From Nocardia sp. CC227C (lineage in GTDB: Bacteria > Actinomycetota > Actinomycetes > Mycobacteriales > Mycobacteriaceae), in NCBI RefSeq assembly GCF_030767025.1, contig NZ_JASITE010000003.1, positions 124,001 through 188,000 of the forward strand: DNA of 64,000 bases. Reading direction: 5' to 3'. The number at the start of each line of letters is the position of its first letter. Position 1 is the stretch's first letter. Below the pieces are notes generated by a model that was not told the origin of the DNA, did not search any database, and saw only the letters and a list, made by a program, of their open reading frames with translations. Shown piece by piece: positions 20,620-30,552 of the stretch. Made by a program: the position numbers and the translations under genes.

Positions 20620-20925
20620 CTAGAGTGCCAGTAGTCGTCGCAAGGTGCGGTCGACGCTGTCCATCACGCTGGCGTCGACTGTGAAAAGCAGATCGCGGAG
20701 GTTGTCGGGATTCACGCGGGAAACATTCAGACACTTCGCGTACAGGTCATTTCCCACTGCGACGCTGAGCGACAGGGCCACGTTCTCGCTGATCGGCATG
20801 ACATCGGTGACGTCGACGCAGACGCATGCGCCCTCCGTGTTGACCGGGTCGGCACTGACGACGAGAACGTTCCGGATGCGGCCGAGCGCCTGATAGGCGC
20901 GCACTTCGCCGCGCGAGTGGCTCAA
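20620..20925 (-). CDS. MazF/PemK-like toxin of a type II toxin-antitoxin pair
   Basis: A 101-residue protein that fits a small MazF/CcdB-fold toxin: SRGEVRAYQALGRIRNVLVVSAD at the N-terminus, where MazF proteins have RGEIYxxxL, then a valine-rich beta barrel and a C-terminal helix (VMDSVDRTLRRLLAL). MazF toxins cut mRNA or tRNA. The start is TTG at 20925, overlapping the antitoxin stop by four bases (TTGA); a GTG at 20904 is possible but would remove the RGE motif. Placement downstream of a ribbon-helix-helix antitoxin supports the assignment. Sequence similarity is modest, so target and activity are uncertain. Confidence 0.65.
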   Translation of the reverse strand: MSHSRGEVRAYQALGRIRNVLVVSADPVNTEGACVCVDVTDVMPISENVALSLSVAVGNDLYAKCLNVSRVNPDNLRDLLFTVDASVMDSVDRTLRRLLAL

Positions 20926-21134
20926 GACCGGAATTCCTCCATCTCGGCATCGCGGTCGTCGTGAGCGGTGAAGGCGGTAGGTATCCTGCGCTCAGCCGCC
21001 AGTTCCATGCGTACAGCGGCTCGCAACAGGGCTTCCTCGCAGACCTTCGCCACCCATGCGGACACGTTCCCGTTCGCTTCGGTCTTGATTGCTTCGGTTA
21101 GATCGTCGGGCAGTCGGACGGTCATCTTTGCCAT
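20922..21134 (-). CDS. Ribbon-helix-helix antitoxin
   Basis: A 70-residue protein with an N-terminal ribbon-helix-helix DNA-binding motif (MAKMTVRLPDDLTEAIKTEA, then NVSAWVAKVCEEALLR) and a charged C-terminus (DDRDAEMEEFRS) likely to wrap the toxin. It would autorepress the operon and neutralize the MazF-like partner encoded immediately downstream. ATG at 21134 has AAGG just upstream; the longer frame to 21263 runs into the region before the S10 operon. Antitoxin-first order with overlap is typical. Confidence 0.72.
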   Translation of the reverse strand: MAKMTVRLPDDLTEAIKTEANGNVSAWVAKVCEEALLRAAVRMELAAERRIPTAFTAHDDRDAEMEEFRS

Positions 21135-21613
21135 ACCTTGTAGCCTACCCGTTGTCCGACACGCGAACCTGTCCTTCGGAGATTGCTTCGGCCGTGTGAC
21201 CAGCGCCATCGGCGGCTGGAGCGGGGAGGGGGCGATTTGAGATCGCCCCTCGCCTCGAGGCATACTGTTCGGGTTGCCCGCACCGGGCTGTGTCTGTTCT
21301 GCGGAAAGGCGCTGGTGGTGGCGGGTGAGCAGGACCCAATTTTGTGCCCGGCCGAATGCGGCGCGGGTGCGTCCGGAACGAGGTTCCGAGGCTCAGCGGA
21401 TTTCATCCCGGGCCGAGGAATGAGCGGCTGAGCGACACGCCCGACCGCGTGGACCGGAAGAACCATGACAGATGAACAGCGGTGACGGAGCGGGGTGCGC
21501 CCCGGTCGAGTTGGTAGCTGATGCGTCTTCGTGTGTTCGGGCTGTGCAAATGAGGGTGGTTCGGGAGCGAAAGCTCCGGTGCCACAACGTAAGCGGAGAA
21601 AAGGACACTCAGC
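21135..21613 (+). promoter_or_regulatory. Leader and promoter region of the S10 operon
   Basis: A 479-bp region between the antitoxin start and rpsJ. A possible promoter is TTGAGA (21237-21242) with TACTGT (21263-21268), though the 20-base spacer is long. That would give a leader of about 340 bases. Near rpsJ there are two hairpins, cGGGGtgcgCCCCg (about 21490-21503) and GGAGC-GAAA-GCTCC (about 21565-21579), possible sites for feedback by a ribosomal protein. A 64-codon frame (21237-21431, TTG start) with a CxxC-x13-CxxxC pattern overlaps the region but lacks a ribosome site. Confidence 0.4.
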
Positions 21614-21919
21614 GTGGCGGGACAGAAGATCCGCATCAGGCTCAAGGCCTACGACCATGAGGCGATCGACGCGTCTGCGCGCAAGATCGTCGAGACGGTG
21701 ACCCGCACCGGCGCCCGTGTCGTCGGCCCGGTGCCGTTGCCGACCGAGAAGAACGTGTACTGCGTCATCCGTTCGCCGCACAAGTACAAGGACTCGCGCG
21801 AACACTTCGAGATGCGCACGCACAAGCGGCTGATCGACATCCTCGACCCGACGCCGAAGACGGTTGACGCTCTCATGCGCATCGATCTCCCGGCCAGCGT
21901 CGACGTCAACATTCAGTGA
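21614..21919 (+). CDS. rpsJ: Small ribosomal subunit protein uS10
   Basis: A 101-residue protein, full length, with the family's [17 protein letters not shown] start and the [33 protein letters not shown] end. It is part of the 30S head and also a transcription antitermination partner (NusE). First gene of the S10 operon; GTG start with a GGAGAAAAGG-type site upstream. Confidence 0.97.
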   Translation: MAGQKIRIRLKAYDHEAIDASARKIVETVTRTGARVVGPVPLPTEKNVYCVIRSPHKYKDSREHFEMRTHKRLIDILDPTPKTVDALMRIDLPASVDVNIQ

Positions 21920-21933
21920 CGGGGACTTCAGAT

Positions 21934-22599
21934 ATGACTGACAACAAGAGCCGCCCGGCAGCGGGCATCCTGGGCACCAAGCTCGGCATGACCCAGGTCT
22001 TCGACGAGAAGAACCGCGTCGTTCCGGTGACCGTCATCAAGGCTGGTCCCAACGTCGTGACTCAGATCCGCACCCAGGAGCGCGACGGCTACTCCGCCGT
22101 CCAGGTCGCCTTCGGCGCCATCGACCCGCGCAAGGTGAACAAGCCGGTCTCCGGCCAGTTCGCCAAGGCCGGCGTCACTCCGCGCCGCCACATCGTGGAG
22201 ATCCGCGTCGCCGACGCCTCCACCTTCGAGGTCGGCCAGGAGATCAATGCCGACGTGTTCGAAGAGGGCAGCTACGTCGACGTGACCGGCACCTCCAAGG
22301 GCAAGGGTTACGCGGGCACCATGAAGCGCCACGGCTTCCGCGGCCAGGGTGCCTCGCATGGTGCGCAGGCCGTGCACCGTCGTCCGGGTTCGATCGGTGG
22401 TTGCTCCACCCCCGGCCGTGTCTTCAAGGGCATGCGCATGGCGGGCCGCATGGGTAACGACCGCGTCACCACGCAGAACCTCTCGGTCCACAAGGTGGAC
22501 GCCGAGAACGGCCTGCTGCTGATCAAGGGCGCGATCCCGGGCCGCAAGGGCGGCGTCGTGATCGTCAAGAGTGCAGTGAAGGGTGGTGCCCGGGCGTGA
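21934..22599 (+). CDS. rplC: Large ribosomal subunit protein uL3
   Basis: 221 residues; N-terminal [13 protein letters not shown] and the [10 protein letters not shown] loop that reaches towards the peptidyl-transferase centre. ATG at 21934 is preferred (GGGGA nine bases before) over GTG at 21916, which overlaps the rpsJ stop. The 3' end overlaps rplD by four bases. Confidence 0.96.
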   Translation: MTDNKSRPAAGILGTKLGMTQVFDEKNRVVPVTVIKAGPNVVTQIRTQERDGYSAVQVAFGAIDPRKVNKPVSGQFAKAGVTPRRHIVEIRVADASTFEVGQEINADVFEEGSYVDVTGTSKGKGYAGTMKRHGFRGQGASHGAQAVHRRPGSIGGCSTPGRVFKGMRMAGRMGNDRVTTQNLSVHKVDAENGLLLIKGAIPGRKGGVVIVKSAVKGGARA

Positions 22600-23291
22600 G
22601 CGCTGTGAGCACTAAGAAATCCGACGCCGAGAAGAAGGCGAATCTTTCCCTCCCGGTCAAGGCACCGGGCGGCAAGACCGAGGGCACCGTCGAACTCCCC
22701 GCGGAGATCTTCGACGCGACCGCCAATATCGCGCTGATGCACCAGGTCGTCGTGGCCCAGCAGGCCGCGGCCCGCCAGGGCACGCACGCCACCAAGACCC
22801 GGGGCCAGGTCTCCGGCGGTGGCAAGAAGCCGTACCGCCAGAAGGGCACCGGCCGCGCCCGCCAGGGCTCGACCCGCGCGCCGCAGTTCGCCGGCGGTGG
22901 CACCGTGCACGGCCCGCAGCCGCGCGACTACAGCCAGCGGCTGCCCAAGAAGATGAAGGCCGCCGCGCTGCGTGGCGCCCTCTCGGACCGGGCCCGCAAC
23001 GAGCGCATCCACGTGATCACGGAATTGGTCCCCGGCCAGAGTCCGTCGACGAAGACCGCGAAGTCCTTCCTCGCCGAGCTGTCGGAGCGGAAGAACATCC
23101 TGGTCGTGGTCGGCCGTGAAGATCTCACCGCGTGGAAGAGCGTGGCGAACCTGCAGGGTGTGCACCCGATCGCTCCCGACCAGCTGAACACCTACGACGT
23201 CCTCAAGAGCGACGACGTGGTCTTCTCGGTCGAGGCGCTCAACGCCTTCGTGCACGGCCCCGCCGAAGCTGCACAGGAGGAGAGCAAGTGA
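22596..23291 (+). CDS. rplD: Large ribosomal subunit protein uL4
   Basis: 231 residues with the [21 protein letters not shown] extended loop that lines the peptide exit tunnel. In enterobacteria uL4 represses its own operon through the S10 leader; whether that happens here is unknown. GTG start within GTGA overlap of rplC; GTGA overlap again with rplW. Confidence 0.96.
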   Translation: MSAVSTKKSDAEKKANLSLPVKAPGGKTEGTVELPAEIFDATANIALMHQVVVAQQAAARQGTHATKTRGQVSGGGKKPYRQKGTGRARQGSTRAPQFAGGGTVHGPQPRDYSQRLPKKMKAAALRGALSDRARNERIHVITELVPGQSPSTKTAKSFLAELSERKNILVVVGREDLTAWKSVANLQGVHPIAPDQLNTYDVLKSDDVVFSVEALNAFVHGPAEAAQEESK

Positions 23292-23593
23292 CCACCATCG
23301 CCGATCCCCGCGACATCCTGCTCGCGCCGGTGATCTCCGAGAAGTCCTACGGGCTGATCGAAGAAGGCACCTACACCTTCCTGGTGCACCCGGACTCGAA
23401 CAAGACGCAGATCAAGATCGCCGTTGAGAAGGTCTTCGGTGTGAAGGTGACCAGCGTCAACACCGCCAACCGTCAGGGCAAGCGCAAGCGGACCCGCTTC
23501 GGTTACGGCAAGCGCAAGAGCACCAAGCGCGCGCTCGTGACCATCTCGGCCGACAGCAAGCCCATCGAGATCTTCGGAGGCCCGGTCGCGTAA
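23288..23593 (+). CDS. rplW: Large ribosomal subunit protein uL23
   Basis: 101 residues; [22 protein letters not shown] start and the [21 protein letters not shown] basic loop. It forms the docking site for trigger factor and SRP at the exit tunnel. GTG at 23288 overlaps the rplD stop. Confidence 0.96.
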   Translation: MTTIADPRDILLAPVISEKSYGLIEEGTYTFLVHPDSNKTQIKIAVEKVFGVKVTSVNTANRQGKRKRTRFGYGKRKSTKRALVTISADSKPIEIFGGPVA

Positions 23594-23626
23594 GCGGCTG
23601 GAGCTCCAGAAAGCAGAGAAGAACTC

Positions 23627-24457
<831 letters not shown>

Positions 24458-24471
24458 GGAGGAGGTTAAAG

Positions 24472-24753
24472 ATGCCACGCAGCCTCAAGAAGGGCCCGTT
24501 CGTCGACGAACACCTCCTCAAGAAGGTGGACGTCCAGAACGAGAAGGGCTCGAAGCAGGTCATCAAGACCTGGTCGCGTCGTTCCACCATCATCCCCGAT
24601 TTCATCGGCCACACGTTCTCGGTCCACGACGGCCGCAAGCACGTGCCGGTGTTCGTGTCGGAGAACATGGTTGGGCACAAGCTCGGTGAATTCGCGCCGA
24701 CCCGCACGTTCAAGAGCCACGTCAAGGAAGATCGGAAGAGCAAGCGGCGATGA
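24472..24753 (+). CDS. rpsS: Small ribosomal subunit protein uS19
   Basis: 93 residues; [18 protein letters not shown] start and [12 protein letters not shown] end. Part of the 30S head near the A site. A strong GGAGGAGG site precedes ATG 24472. Stop overlaps rplV by ATGA. Confidence 0.97.
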   Translation: MPRSLKKGPFVDEHLLKKVDVQNEKGSKQVIKTWSRRSTIIPDFIGHTFSVHDGRKHVPVFVSENMVGHKLGEFAPTRTFKSHVKEDRKSKRR

Positions 24754-25181
24754 GCGAAGCGAAGAGCAATACAGCGCCGATGAGCGCTGAAACTCAGAAT
24801 CCCTGCGCGCGCGCGACCGCGAAGCACGTTCGCGTGACCCCGATGAAGGCGCGCCGCGTCGTGGACATGGTCCGCGGCCAGCGGGTCGAGGACGCGCTGA
24901 ACATCCTGCGGTTCGCTCCGCAGGCCGCCAGCGAGCCGGTCGCCAAGGTCGTGGCCTCCGCCGCGGCCAACGCCGAGAACAACCTCGGTCTGAACCCGGC
25001 GACCCTGGTCATCTCGACGGCCTACGTCGACGAGGGCGTGACCATGAAGCGCTTCCAGCCGCGTGCCCAGGGCCGCGCGTTCCGGATTCGCAAGCGCACC
25101 AGCCACATCACCATCGAGGTCGAGAGCGTGCCCACTGCCGGCGCTGCAGCTCGTAGCCGCCGGAAGGGAGGGGCAAAGTAA
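24750..25181 (+). CDS. rplV: Large ribosomal subunit protein uL22
   Basis: 143 residues; core [24 protein letters not shown] and the exit-tunnel hairpin [19 protein letters not shown]. The first 19 residues ([10 protein letters not shown] onward) are an extension; its DNA shares two blocks (AGCGAAGCGA and AATACAGC) with the extra segment between rpmC and rpsQ, which suggests a related short insertion. Confidence 0.96.
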   Translation: MSEAKSNTAPMSAETQNPCARATAKHVRVTPMKARRVVDMVRGQRVEDALNILRFAPQAASEPVAKVVASAAANAENNLGLNPATLVISTAYVDEGVTMKRFQPRAQGRAFRIRKRTSHITIEVESVPTAGAAARSRRKGGAK

Positions 25182-25988
<807 letters not shown>

Positions 25989-25991
25989 CCT

Positions 25992-26408
25992 ATGTTGATG
26001 CCTCGCAAGGTCAAGCACCGCAAGCAGCATCACCCCAAGCGCTCTGGCATGGCCAAGGGCGGCACCTCGGTGGCGTTCGGCGAGTACGGCATCCAGGCTC
26101 TGGAGCCGGCCTACGTCACCAACCGGCAGATCGAGTCGGCGCGTATCGCGATGACCCGCCACATCCGTCGTGGCGGCAAGATCTGGATCAATATCTACCC
26201 GGACCGCCCGCTCACCAAGAAGCCGGCCGAGACCCGCATGGGTTCCGGCAAGGGTTCGCCCGAGTGGTGGGTCGCGAACGTGAAGCCCGGTCGGGTCATG
26301 TTCGAAATGTCTTACCCGAACGAGGAGACCGCTCGTGAGGCCCTGCGCCGCGCGATGCACAAGCTCCCGATGAAGTGCCGGATCGTGACCAGGGAGGAGC
26401 AGTTCTGA
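25992..26408 (+). CDS. rplP: Large ribosomal subunit protein uL16
   Basis: 138 residues; [16 protein letters not shown] start and [17 protein letters not shown]. It organizes the A-site tRNA elbow. ATG at 25992 (AGGAGGG seven bases upstream) is chosen; ATG at 25998 is two codons later. Confidence 0.97.
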   Translation: MLMPRKVKHRKQHHPKRSGMAKGGTSVAFGEYGIQALEPAYVTNRQIESARIAMTRHIRRGGKIWINIYPDRPLTKKPAETRMGSGKGSPEWWVANVKPGRVMFEMSYPNEETAREALRRAMHKLPMKCRIVTREEQF

Positions 26409-26647
26409 TGGCTACCGGAACTCCGGCTGCAGAGCTGCGCGAGCTCACCGAAGACGAGCTCGTCGCCAAGCTGCGCGAATCCAAGGAAGAGCTGTTCAAC
26501 CTGCGCTTCCAGATGGCGACCGGCCAGTTGCAGAACAACCGGCGCCTGCGCGTGGTCAAGCACGAGATCGCGCGCATCTACACGGTCATGCGGGAGCGCG
26601 AGCTCGGCCTGGCCACCGGTCCTGAAGGCAAGGGAGACGCCGCATGA
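26408..26647 (+). CDS. rpmC: Large ribosomal subunit protein uL29
   Basis: 79 residues, helical hairpin with [21 protein letters not shown] and the [18 protein letters not shown] helix. Starts in a TGATG overlap with rplP; the stop overlaps a 27-codon open frame by ATGA instead of leading directly to rpsQ. Confidence 0.96.
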   Translation: MATGTPAAELRELTEDELVAKLRESKEELFNLRFQMATGQLQNNRRLRVVKHEIARIYTVMRERELGLATGPEGKGDAA

Positions 26648-26727
26648 GGGAGCGAAGCGAGCGAACAATGAATACAGCCGACGCGTCGGTCATGCCGGAG
26701 CCGAGCGCTAGCGAGGTGGAGGCATGA
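26644..26727 (+). CDS. Possible 27-residue coupled small ORF between rpmC and rpsQ
   Basis: An in-frame ATG overlaps the rpmC stop (ATGA at 26644) and its stop overlaps the rpsQ start (ATGA at 26724), so ribosomes could pass through all three genes by coupling. The peptide would begin [16 protein letters not shown] and end EVEA. The DNA contains GAGCGAAGCGAGCG and CCGAGCGCTAGCGAGG blocks that look like a small interspersed repeat rather than an ancestral gene. It may be no more than a repeat insertion that preserved translational coupling. Confidence 0.35.
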   Translation: MRERSERTMNTADASVMPEPSASEVEA

Positions 26728-27020
26728 GCGACGTAAAGGGCCCGGCCAAGACGCCGGCCAAGCAGGAGGAGCGTGGCTCGCGCAAGGTGCGCATCGGCTA
26801 CGTCGTCTCCGACAAGATGAGCAAGACCATCGTGGTCGAGCTGGAGGATCGCGTGAAGCACAAGCTTTACGGCAAGATCATCCGGACCACCTCGAAGGTC
26901 AAGGCGCACGACGAGAACGAGATCGCCGGCATCGGCGACCGCGTGCAGCTGATGGAGACCCGTCCGCTGTCGGCCACCAAGCGGTGGCGTCTGGTCGAGG
27001 TCCTGGAGAAGGCCAAGTAG
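26724..27020 (+). CDS. rpsQ: Small ribosomal subunit protein uS17
   Basis: 98 residues with an N-terminal basic extension and the OB-fold core [27 protein letters not shown]. It binds 16S rRNA early in assembly. Last gene of this ribosomal block; in most bacteria rplN would follow directly, but here it lies 23.8 kb away. Confidence 0.97.
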   Translation: MSDVKGPAKTPAKQEERGSRKVRIGYVVSDKMSKTIVVELEDRVKHKLYGKIIRTTSKVKAHDENEIAGIGDRVQLMETRPLSATKRWRLVEVLEKAK

Positions 27021-27101
27021 GACTCGCGGGGCTCCGGCCCCACGGGTACCCCGGGGCGTCGCCCCGTGGCCCCGGACCAGGTGACTGGTTTGTCCGTTAT
27101 C

Positions 27102-27140
27102 CGAAGGCCCGCTTCCCGTTTCGGGGGAAGCGGGCCTTCG
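27102..27140 (+). terminator. Terminator of the S10 operon
   Basis: A perfect 15-bp stem, GAAGGCCCGCTTCCC against GGGAAGCGGGCCTTC, with a short loop, 82 bases after rpsQ. No U-tract follows, as is common in actinobacteria. A GC-rich stem at 27030-27075 lies just before it. Confidence 0.8.
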
Positions 27141-27213
27141 GGCGTTCCGGCACAGCGGCATTCGTGTCGCGGGCATTCGTGTCGCGCAGATCTCTCACAC
27201 ACCGGCCGTGGTA

Positions 27214-27243
27214 TTGGCGCGAGCGGCGCCGGACCGCTATCTT
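27214..27243 (+). promoter_or_regulatory. Promoter of the zinc-ribbon protein gene
   Basis: TTGGCG (27214-27219), 18-base spacer, TATCTT (27238-27243). The -10 ends ten bases before ATG 27254, so the transcript is nearly or fully leaderless; no ribosome site is visible. Confidence 0.6.
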
Positions 27244-27253
27244 CTTTGGTGCT

Positions 27254-27832
27254 ATGACTGCGGTGACTACGGCTTCGGGTGCTTGGCGGGCGAGTGATGG
27301 AGAGGCGGTGTCGTTCCGCGACGCCTCGGTGGCGTGGGCCTTGGCCGCGCACGAGGTGTTGGTCGAAACCGCCTCGGAATACGGACATTTCGTAACGGTC
27401 AACGAGTTGGCCGAGCGTGTGCAGGAGATGTCCGGCGTGCACACCGACGCGCCCACCCGCACCTGGATGGACGCCATTCTGCGCAAGGTGACCCGGCGCT
27501 GCCACTCCGCGGGCGAACCGCCGCTGGCCGCACTGTGCGTGCGACAGAACCACAAGGTCGGCGACCACTACAAGTACATCCTCGAGGTGGCGGGTCTGCC
27601 CATTCCCACCGACCTCGAACTGCATGCCGCCTACGCCCGCTGGCAGTGCTACGCCGCGTACGGCGAGGTGCCCGCCGACGGCGGCATTCCGCCGCTCACA
27701 CCGAAGGTCGCCGCCAGCCGCAACGCCTCCGCCCGCAAGGCCGAGCCCAAGCCCGCCGAGGAAGCCCGCGTCGCCGTCTGCCCCTCCTGCTTCACCCAGC
27801 TCCCGGCGAACGGCGTCTGCTTCTACTGCTGA
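27254..27832 (+). CDS. Unknown protein with C-terminal zinc ribbon
   Basis: A 192-residue soluble protein that I do not recognise. The N-terminal 120 residues look helical (VAWALAAHEVLVETASEYGHFVTVNELAERVQEM), with a pattern like a winged-helix. A lysine/alanine/proline linker leads to a C-terminal zinc ribbon, VCPSCFTQLPANGVCFYC, ending on the last cysteine. Such proteins often bind nucleic acid or protein partners. It is the first gene of the accessory block after rpsQ and has its own promoter, so it is not part of the ribosomal operon. Convergent with the glycolipid-binding-like gene. Confidence 0.75.
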   Translation: MTAVTTASGAWRASDGEAVSFRDASVAWALAAHEVLVETASEYGHFVTVNELAERVQEMSGVHTDAPTRTWMDAILRKVTRRCHSAGEPPLAALCVRQNHKVGDHYKYILEVAGLPIPTDLELHAAYARWQCYAAYGEVPADGGIPPLTPKVAASRNASARKAEPKPAEEARVAVCPSCFTQLPANGVCFYC

Positions 27833-27839
27833 GGTCCCG

Positions 27840-28421
27840 CTACCTTTCCCGCACGGCGATGCCCGGATAGTCGACGATCAGCCCGGCCGCGTCGTACTCC
27901 AGCGTGGCCCGGAAGTCGAATTCCGGTGACTCGTAATCGAATCGGTGTCCCGGACCGGCATCGGGCAGGCGGCGGTAGCGCTGCTCCAGCCGAGTGACCG
28001 TCGGCACCGCCACATGCACATAGGCGGCCGGGGCGGCGGTATCCACGCCGACAGCCAGCGGCAGTCGGTGGATGGGAAAGGTGTTGGTGCAGGCCGATGC
28101 CTCCAGATCGATGTCGACACACCCCTCCAGCGCGGGCGCCGGCTGCCCGTCGACGGTCCACCGCCCCTCTCCGTCCGCCGCCAATCGGACCGTCCGCCAA
28201 CCCTTCTCGTCGCGTACGGTCACGCGCGCCGCGCGGGTACGCCAGTATGCGTCGAGTTCGATCGAATACCCCACCGACCAGCAATGCGCGTTCTCGACCG
28301 CGGTGGTGTGGCCGTCGAGCAGGACGCCGGAATCCGTGACGCGCGGGAAGACGACCTCGAATCCGTCGCGTGCCCCGCGATGCCGCCAAGCGGCCGTGCG
28401 AGGCAGATCATCGAACCTCAT
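27840..28421 (-). CDS. Putative glycolipid-binding (DUF1089/COG3554-like) protein
   Basis: A 193-residue beta-rich protein resembling the putative glycolipid-binding family: opening AAWRHRGARDGFEVVFPR, GHTTAVENAHCWSVGYSIELDAYWRTRAARV, GCVDIDLEASACTNTFPIHRLPL and FDYESPEFDFRATLEYDAAGLIVDYPGIAVR at the end. No signal peptide. Molecular role is not established in the family. ATG at 28421 has no clear ribosome site; a longer frame to 28490 is possible but adds a composition typical of non-coding DNA. Confidence 0.78.
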   Translation of the reverse strand: MRFDDLPRTAAWRHRGARDGFEVVFPRVTDSGVLLDGHTTAVENAHCWSVGYSIELDAYWRTRAARVTVRDEKGWRTVRLAADGEGRWTVDGQPAPALEGCVDIDLEASACTNTFPIHRLPLAVGVDTAAPAAYVHVAVPTVTRLEQRYRRLPDAGPGHRFDYESPEFDFRATLEYDAAGLIVDYPGIAVRER

Positions 28422-28551
28422 CACACCACTGTGCCACCCCGGCAGTGGTCTGCTCCCGCTCGAACGGACCCGAGCCGCTGAACCGTGCACCCGGGAGGGT
28501 CGGCCCGCGCCGACGGCGGGTCGGTGGGGCTCGGCGGTTGCCGCCGGTGGA

Positions 28552-29016
28552 TCAGGTCGGGTCGACGGTGAAGGCGGCCTGTCCGGGGTGGTGCAGGAGG
28601 GGCGCGGTGGAGACCGACGCCTCGATGCGGCCGGGACCGGTGGGCAGCAGAACGCCTGTGGCCGGGCCGGTCTCGCCGGAGGGGCCGCCGACGACCACGG
28701 TGGCTGTGGAGCCGGTCGCGCCGGTGTCGAGGTTGCGCCAGTTCACCGTGGCGGTGACGGAGCAGCCGGACTGGTGGGAGCCGGGGGTGACGCTCCAGAA
28801 GGTGCCGCGCAGGTAGACGGCGGCCTCGCCGGGGGCGCTGTAGTCGCTGGGGCCCGGGATGGCGGTGCCGCTGACCTCGCCCGCGCAGGTCCACCCGGTG
28901 GCGAGGGTGTAGGTGGGGGAGAAGGTGGTGGCGGCCGAGGCCGTGCCGGTGGTGGCGACCAGCGCGGCGGTGACGGCGATGCCGAGCACCGCGGTGCGAC
29001 CGAGAGTGGCGATCAT
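28552..29016 (-). CDS. Small secreted protein, paralogue of the next gene
   Basis: A 154-residue exported protein: signal peptide (LGRTAVLGIAVTAALVATTGTASA, cleavage near residue 28) and a single mature domain of about 125 residues rich in Gly/Thr/Val. It shares its layout with the protein at 29183-29614: TCAGEVSGTAIPG, AAVYLRGTFWSVTP, ATVNWRNLDTGATGS and LLPTGPGRIEASVSTAPL have close counterparts. Two cysteines probably form a disulfide. ATG at 29016 is preceded by AGGCAGG. Function unknown; beta-sandwich surface or extracellular protein (inference). Confidence 0.78.
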   Translation of the reverse strand: MIATLGRTAVLGIAVTAALVATTGTASAATTFSPTYTLATGWTCAGEVSGTAIPGPSDYSAPGEAAVYLRGTFWSVTPGSHQSGCSVTATVNWRNLDTGATGSTATVVVGGPSGETGPATGVLLPTGPGRIEASVSTAPLLHHPGQAAFTVDPT

Positions 29017-29182
29017 GGGAGCCTGCCTTTCGCTGACGAGTGTGGTCGTGCCGTCGTCGGCGTGCTCGCGCATCGCTGCGGGTGCTGCCCAGCGTGCCGA
29101 CGAGTGGGGCGGCTGTGTACGAGCCCGCTCCGCGAGAGTTCCCAGGGTATGTCGAATCGGGTGGTACGGGCGTTACCGCAGC

Positions 29183-29614
29183 TCAGCCGACGGTGAAGCT
29201 GACCGTGCTGGGCAGGTGCGGCAGCGGCACGGTCGAGACCCACGCCTCGACACGGCCCGGACCCGTGGGCAGCACCGCGCCCGTGATGGGGCCGGGCCGC
29301 CCGCCGGGGCCACCGCTGACATCGGCCGCGGCGGTGCCCGAGGCGCCGCTGTCGAGGTTGCGCCAGGCGATGGTGGCGGTCGCCAGACAGGCGGGCTGGG
29401 GCACCGGGGTCATGAAGGTGCCGCGCAGATAGATGGCGGCCACCCCATCACCCGGCAGCGCCACCGCGCTGATCTCGCCCGCGCAGGTTCCGGCGGAAGC
29501 GAGCGTCACGACGGCGGGAAACGGCACTGCCGCAGCGGCTTTCGCGGTGGAACCGAGCAGGGCGGCACCGAGGGCGAGTCCGAGCGCGGTCGTGGCCGCG
29601 ACGATCCTGAACAT
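29183..29614 (-). CDS. Small secreted protein, tandem paralogue
   Basis: A 143-residue exported protein with signal peptide (VAATTALGLALGAALLGSTAKAAA) and mature domain homologous to the neighbour at 28552-29016: TCAGEISAVALPG, AAIYLRGTFMTPVP, ATIAWRNLDSGASGT, VLPTGPGRVEAWVSTVPLP. The two genes lie head to tail on the same strand, 166 bases apart, so they arose by tandem duplication. ATG at 29614. Unknown function. Confidence 0.78.
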   Translation of the reverse strand: MFRIVAATTALGLALGAALLGSTAKAAAAVPFPAVVTLASAGTCAGEISAVALPGDGVAAIYLRGTFMTPVPQPACLATATIAWRNLDSGASGTAAADVSGGPGGRPGPITGAVLPTGPGRVEAWVSTVPLPHLPSTVSFTVG

Positions 29615-29797
29615 GGCTACCTTTCGCTGACGGTGGTCGAGCGGGGAAACGCGGGGTTTCGGCGATAGCGGGAGAACCGCAGCTTACGTCGGATCGGCGA
29701 GCGTGCTCAGGGCAGGGGCGAAGAGGTCGGTCGGAACGCGAAGACCCACCTCCCAGGTCGGGAGGCGGGCCCGGGTCGAACGGTCCGATCAGCCAGG

Positions 29798-30232
29798 TCA
29801 GCCGAGTTCGCTGAGGTCACCCAGGTCGGCGGAGAGCCACTTCTCGGGGCGCATGAACACGGCCACCTGGTCGCCGTGTGATTCGGCGATTTTCAGGTAC
29901 GGGTCCACCTTCTCGGGCGGCAGATAGCGCGCGGCCATCTCCCGGTGCATGGCGTCGGTCATGGGCTCCACCCGGGTGATCGGCCCCTCCGCCGTGACGT
30001 AGCGGATGGTCGGTTCGAGTACCTGCGCCATCAGGCTGAACCGCCCGGCATCGCGCAGCCGCCGAAGTTTGGCGGATTCGACGCCGGTCAGTATCCAGAG
30101 TTCGCCACCGGGTGCGTACTGGTACCAGATCGGGACATTGAGCGGTGCGCGGTCCGGGGCGACGGCCACGGCGAGCGCACCGATGTGCGGTTGGGCGAGA
30201 AATTCCTGTCGATCTTGCAACGTCAGCGCCAT
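29798..30232 (-). CDS. Pyridoxamine 5'-phosphate oxidase-family (FMN/F420-type) protein
   Basis: A 144-residue split-barrel protein: GALAVAVAPDRAPLNVPIWYQYAPGGELWILTG, then KLRRLRDAGRFSLMAQVLEPTIRYVTAEGPITRVE. This is the PNPOx-like fold used by small FMN, heme or F420 enzymes; actinobacteria have many. The cofactor is not predictable here. ATG at 30232 has a weak site; the longer frame up to 30811 overlaps another gene region and is not used. Confidence 0.78.
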   Translation of the reverse strand: MALTLQDRQEFLAQPHIGALAVAVAPDRAPLNVPIWYQYAPGGELWILTGVESAKLRRLRDAGRFSLMAQVLEPTIRYVTAEGPITRVEPMTDAMHREMAARYLPPEKVDPYLKIAESHGDQVAVFMRPEKWLSADLGDLSELG

Positions 30233-30410
30233 GGTCACCACGGTACGTGCGCGGTGTGGTCCCGACCACCTGGTGTGTGGTACGTGCACGTCTACGTCCG
30301 GTGAGTTCGGGAGCGGCCGACTGTTCGCGGATTCCTCGGGGTCGAGAACCGAAAGGCACAGCGGCACTGCGAGATCGAGGGTGTCGTTGCGCTCCGGTAG
30401 CGACGGCGAC

Positions 30411-30432
30411 GGCCCGCCCCGATGGGCGGGCC
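30411..30432. terminator. Hairpin terminator in the gap 30233-30552
   Basis: GGCCCGCCC-CGAT-GGGCGGGCC, a perfect 9-bp stem, downstream of the minus-strand gene ending at 30553. The rest of this 320-bp gap shows no gene that I can support. Confidence 0.5.
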
Positions 30433-30552
30433 GACCTGTGGTGCGATGCCCGGGGGTGGGCCAGGCCGGCGAGGGAACAGAGGAAATGTGCCGACCTGGC
30501 CCCCGGGACGGTTCGGGGGGCCGAGCCCTGCCGAACCGGGTCTGGGGGGGTG

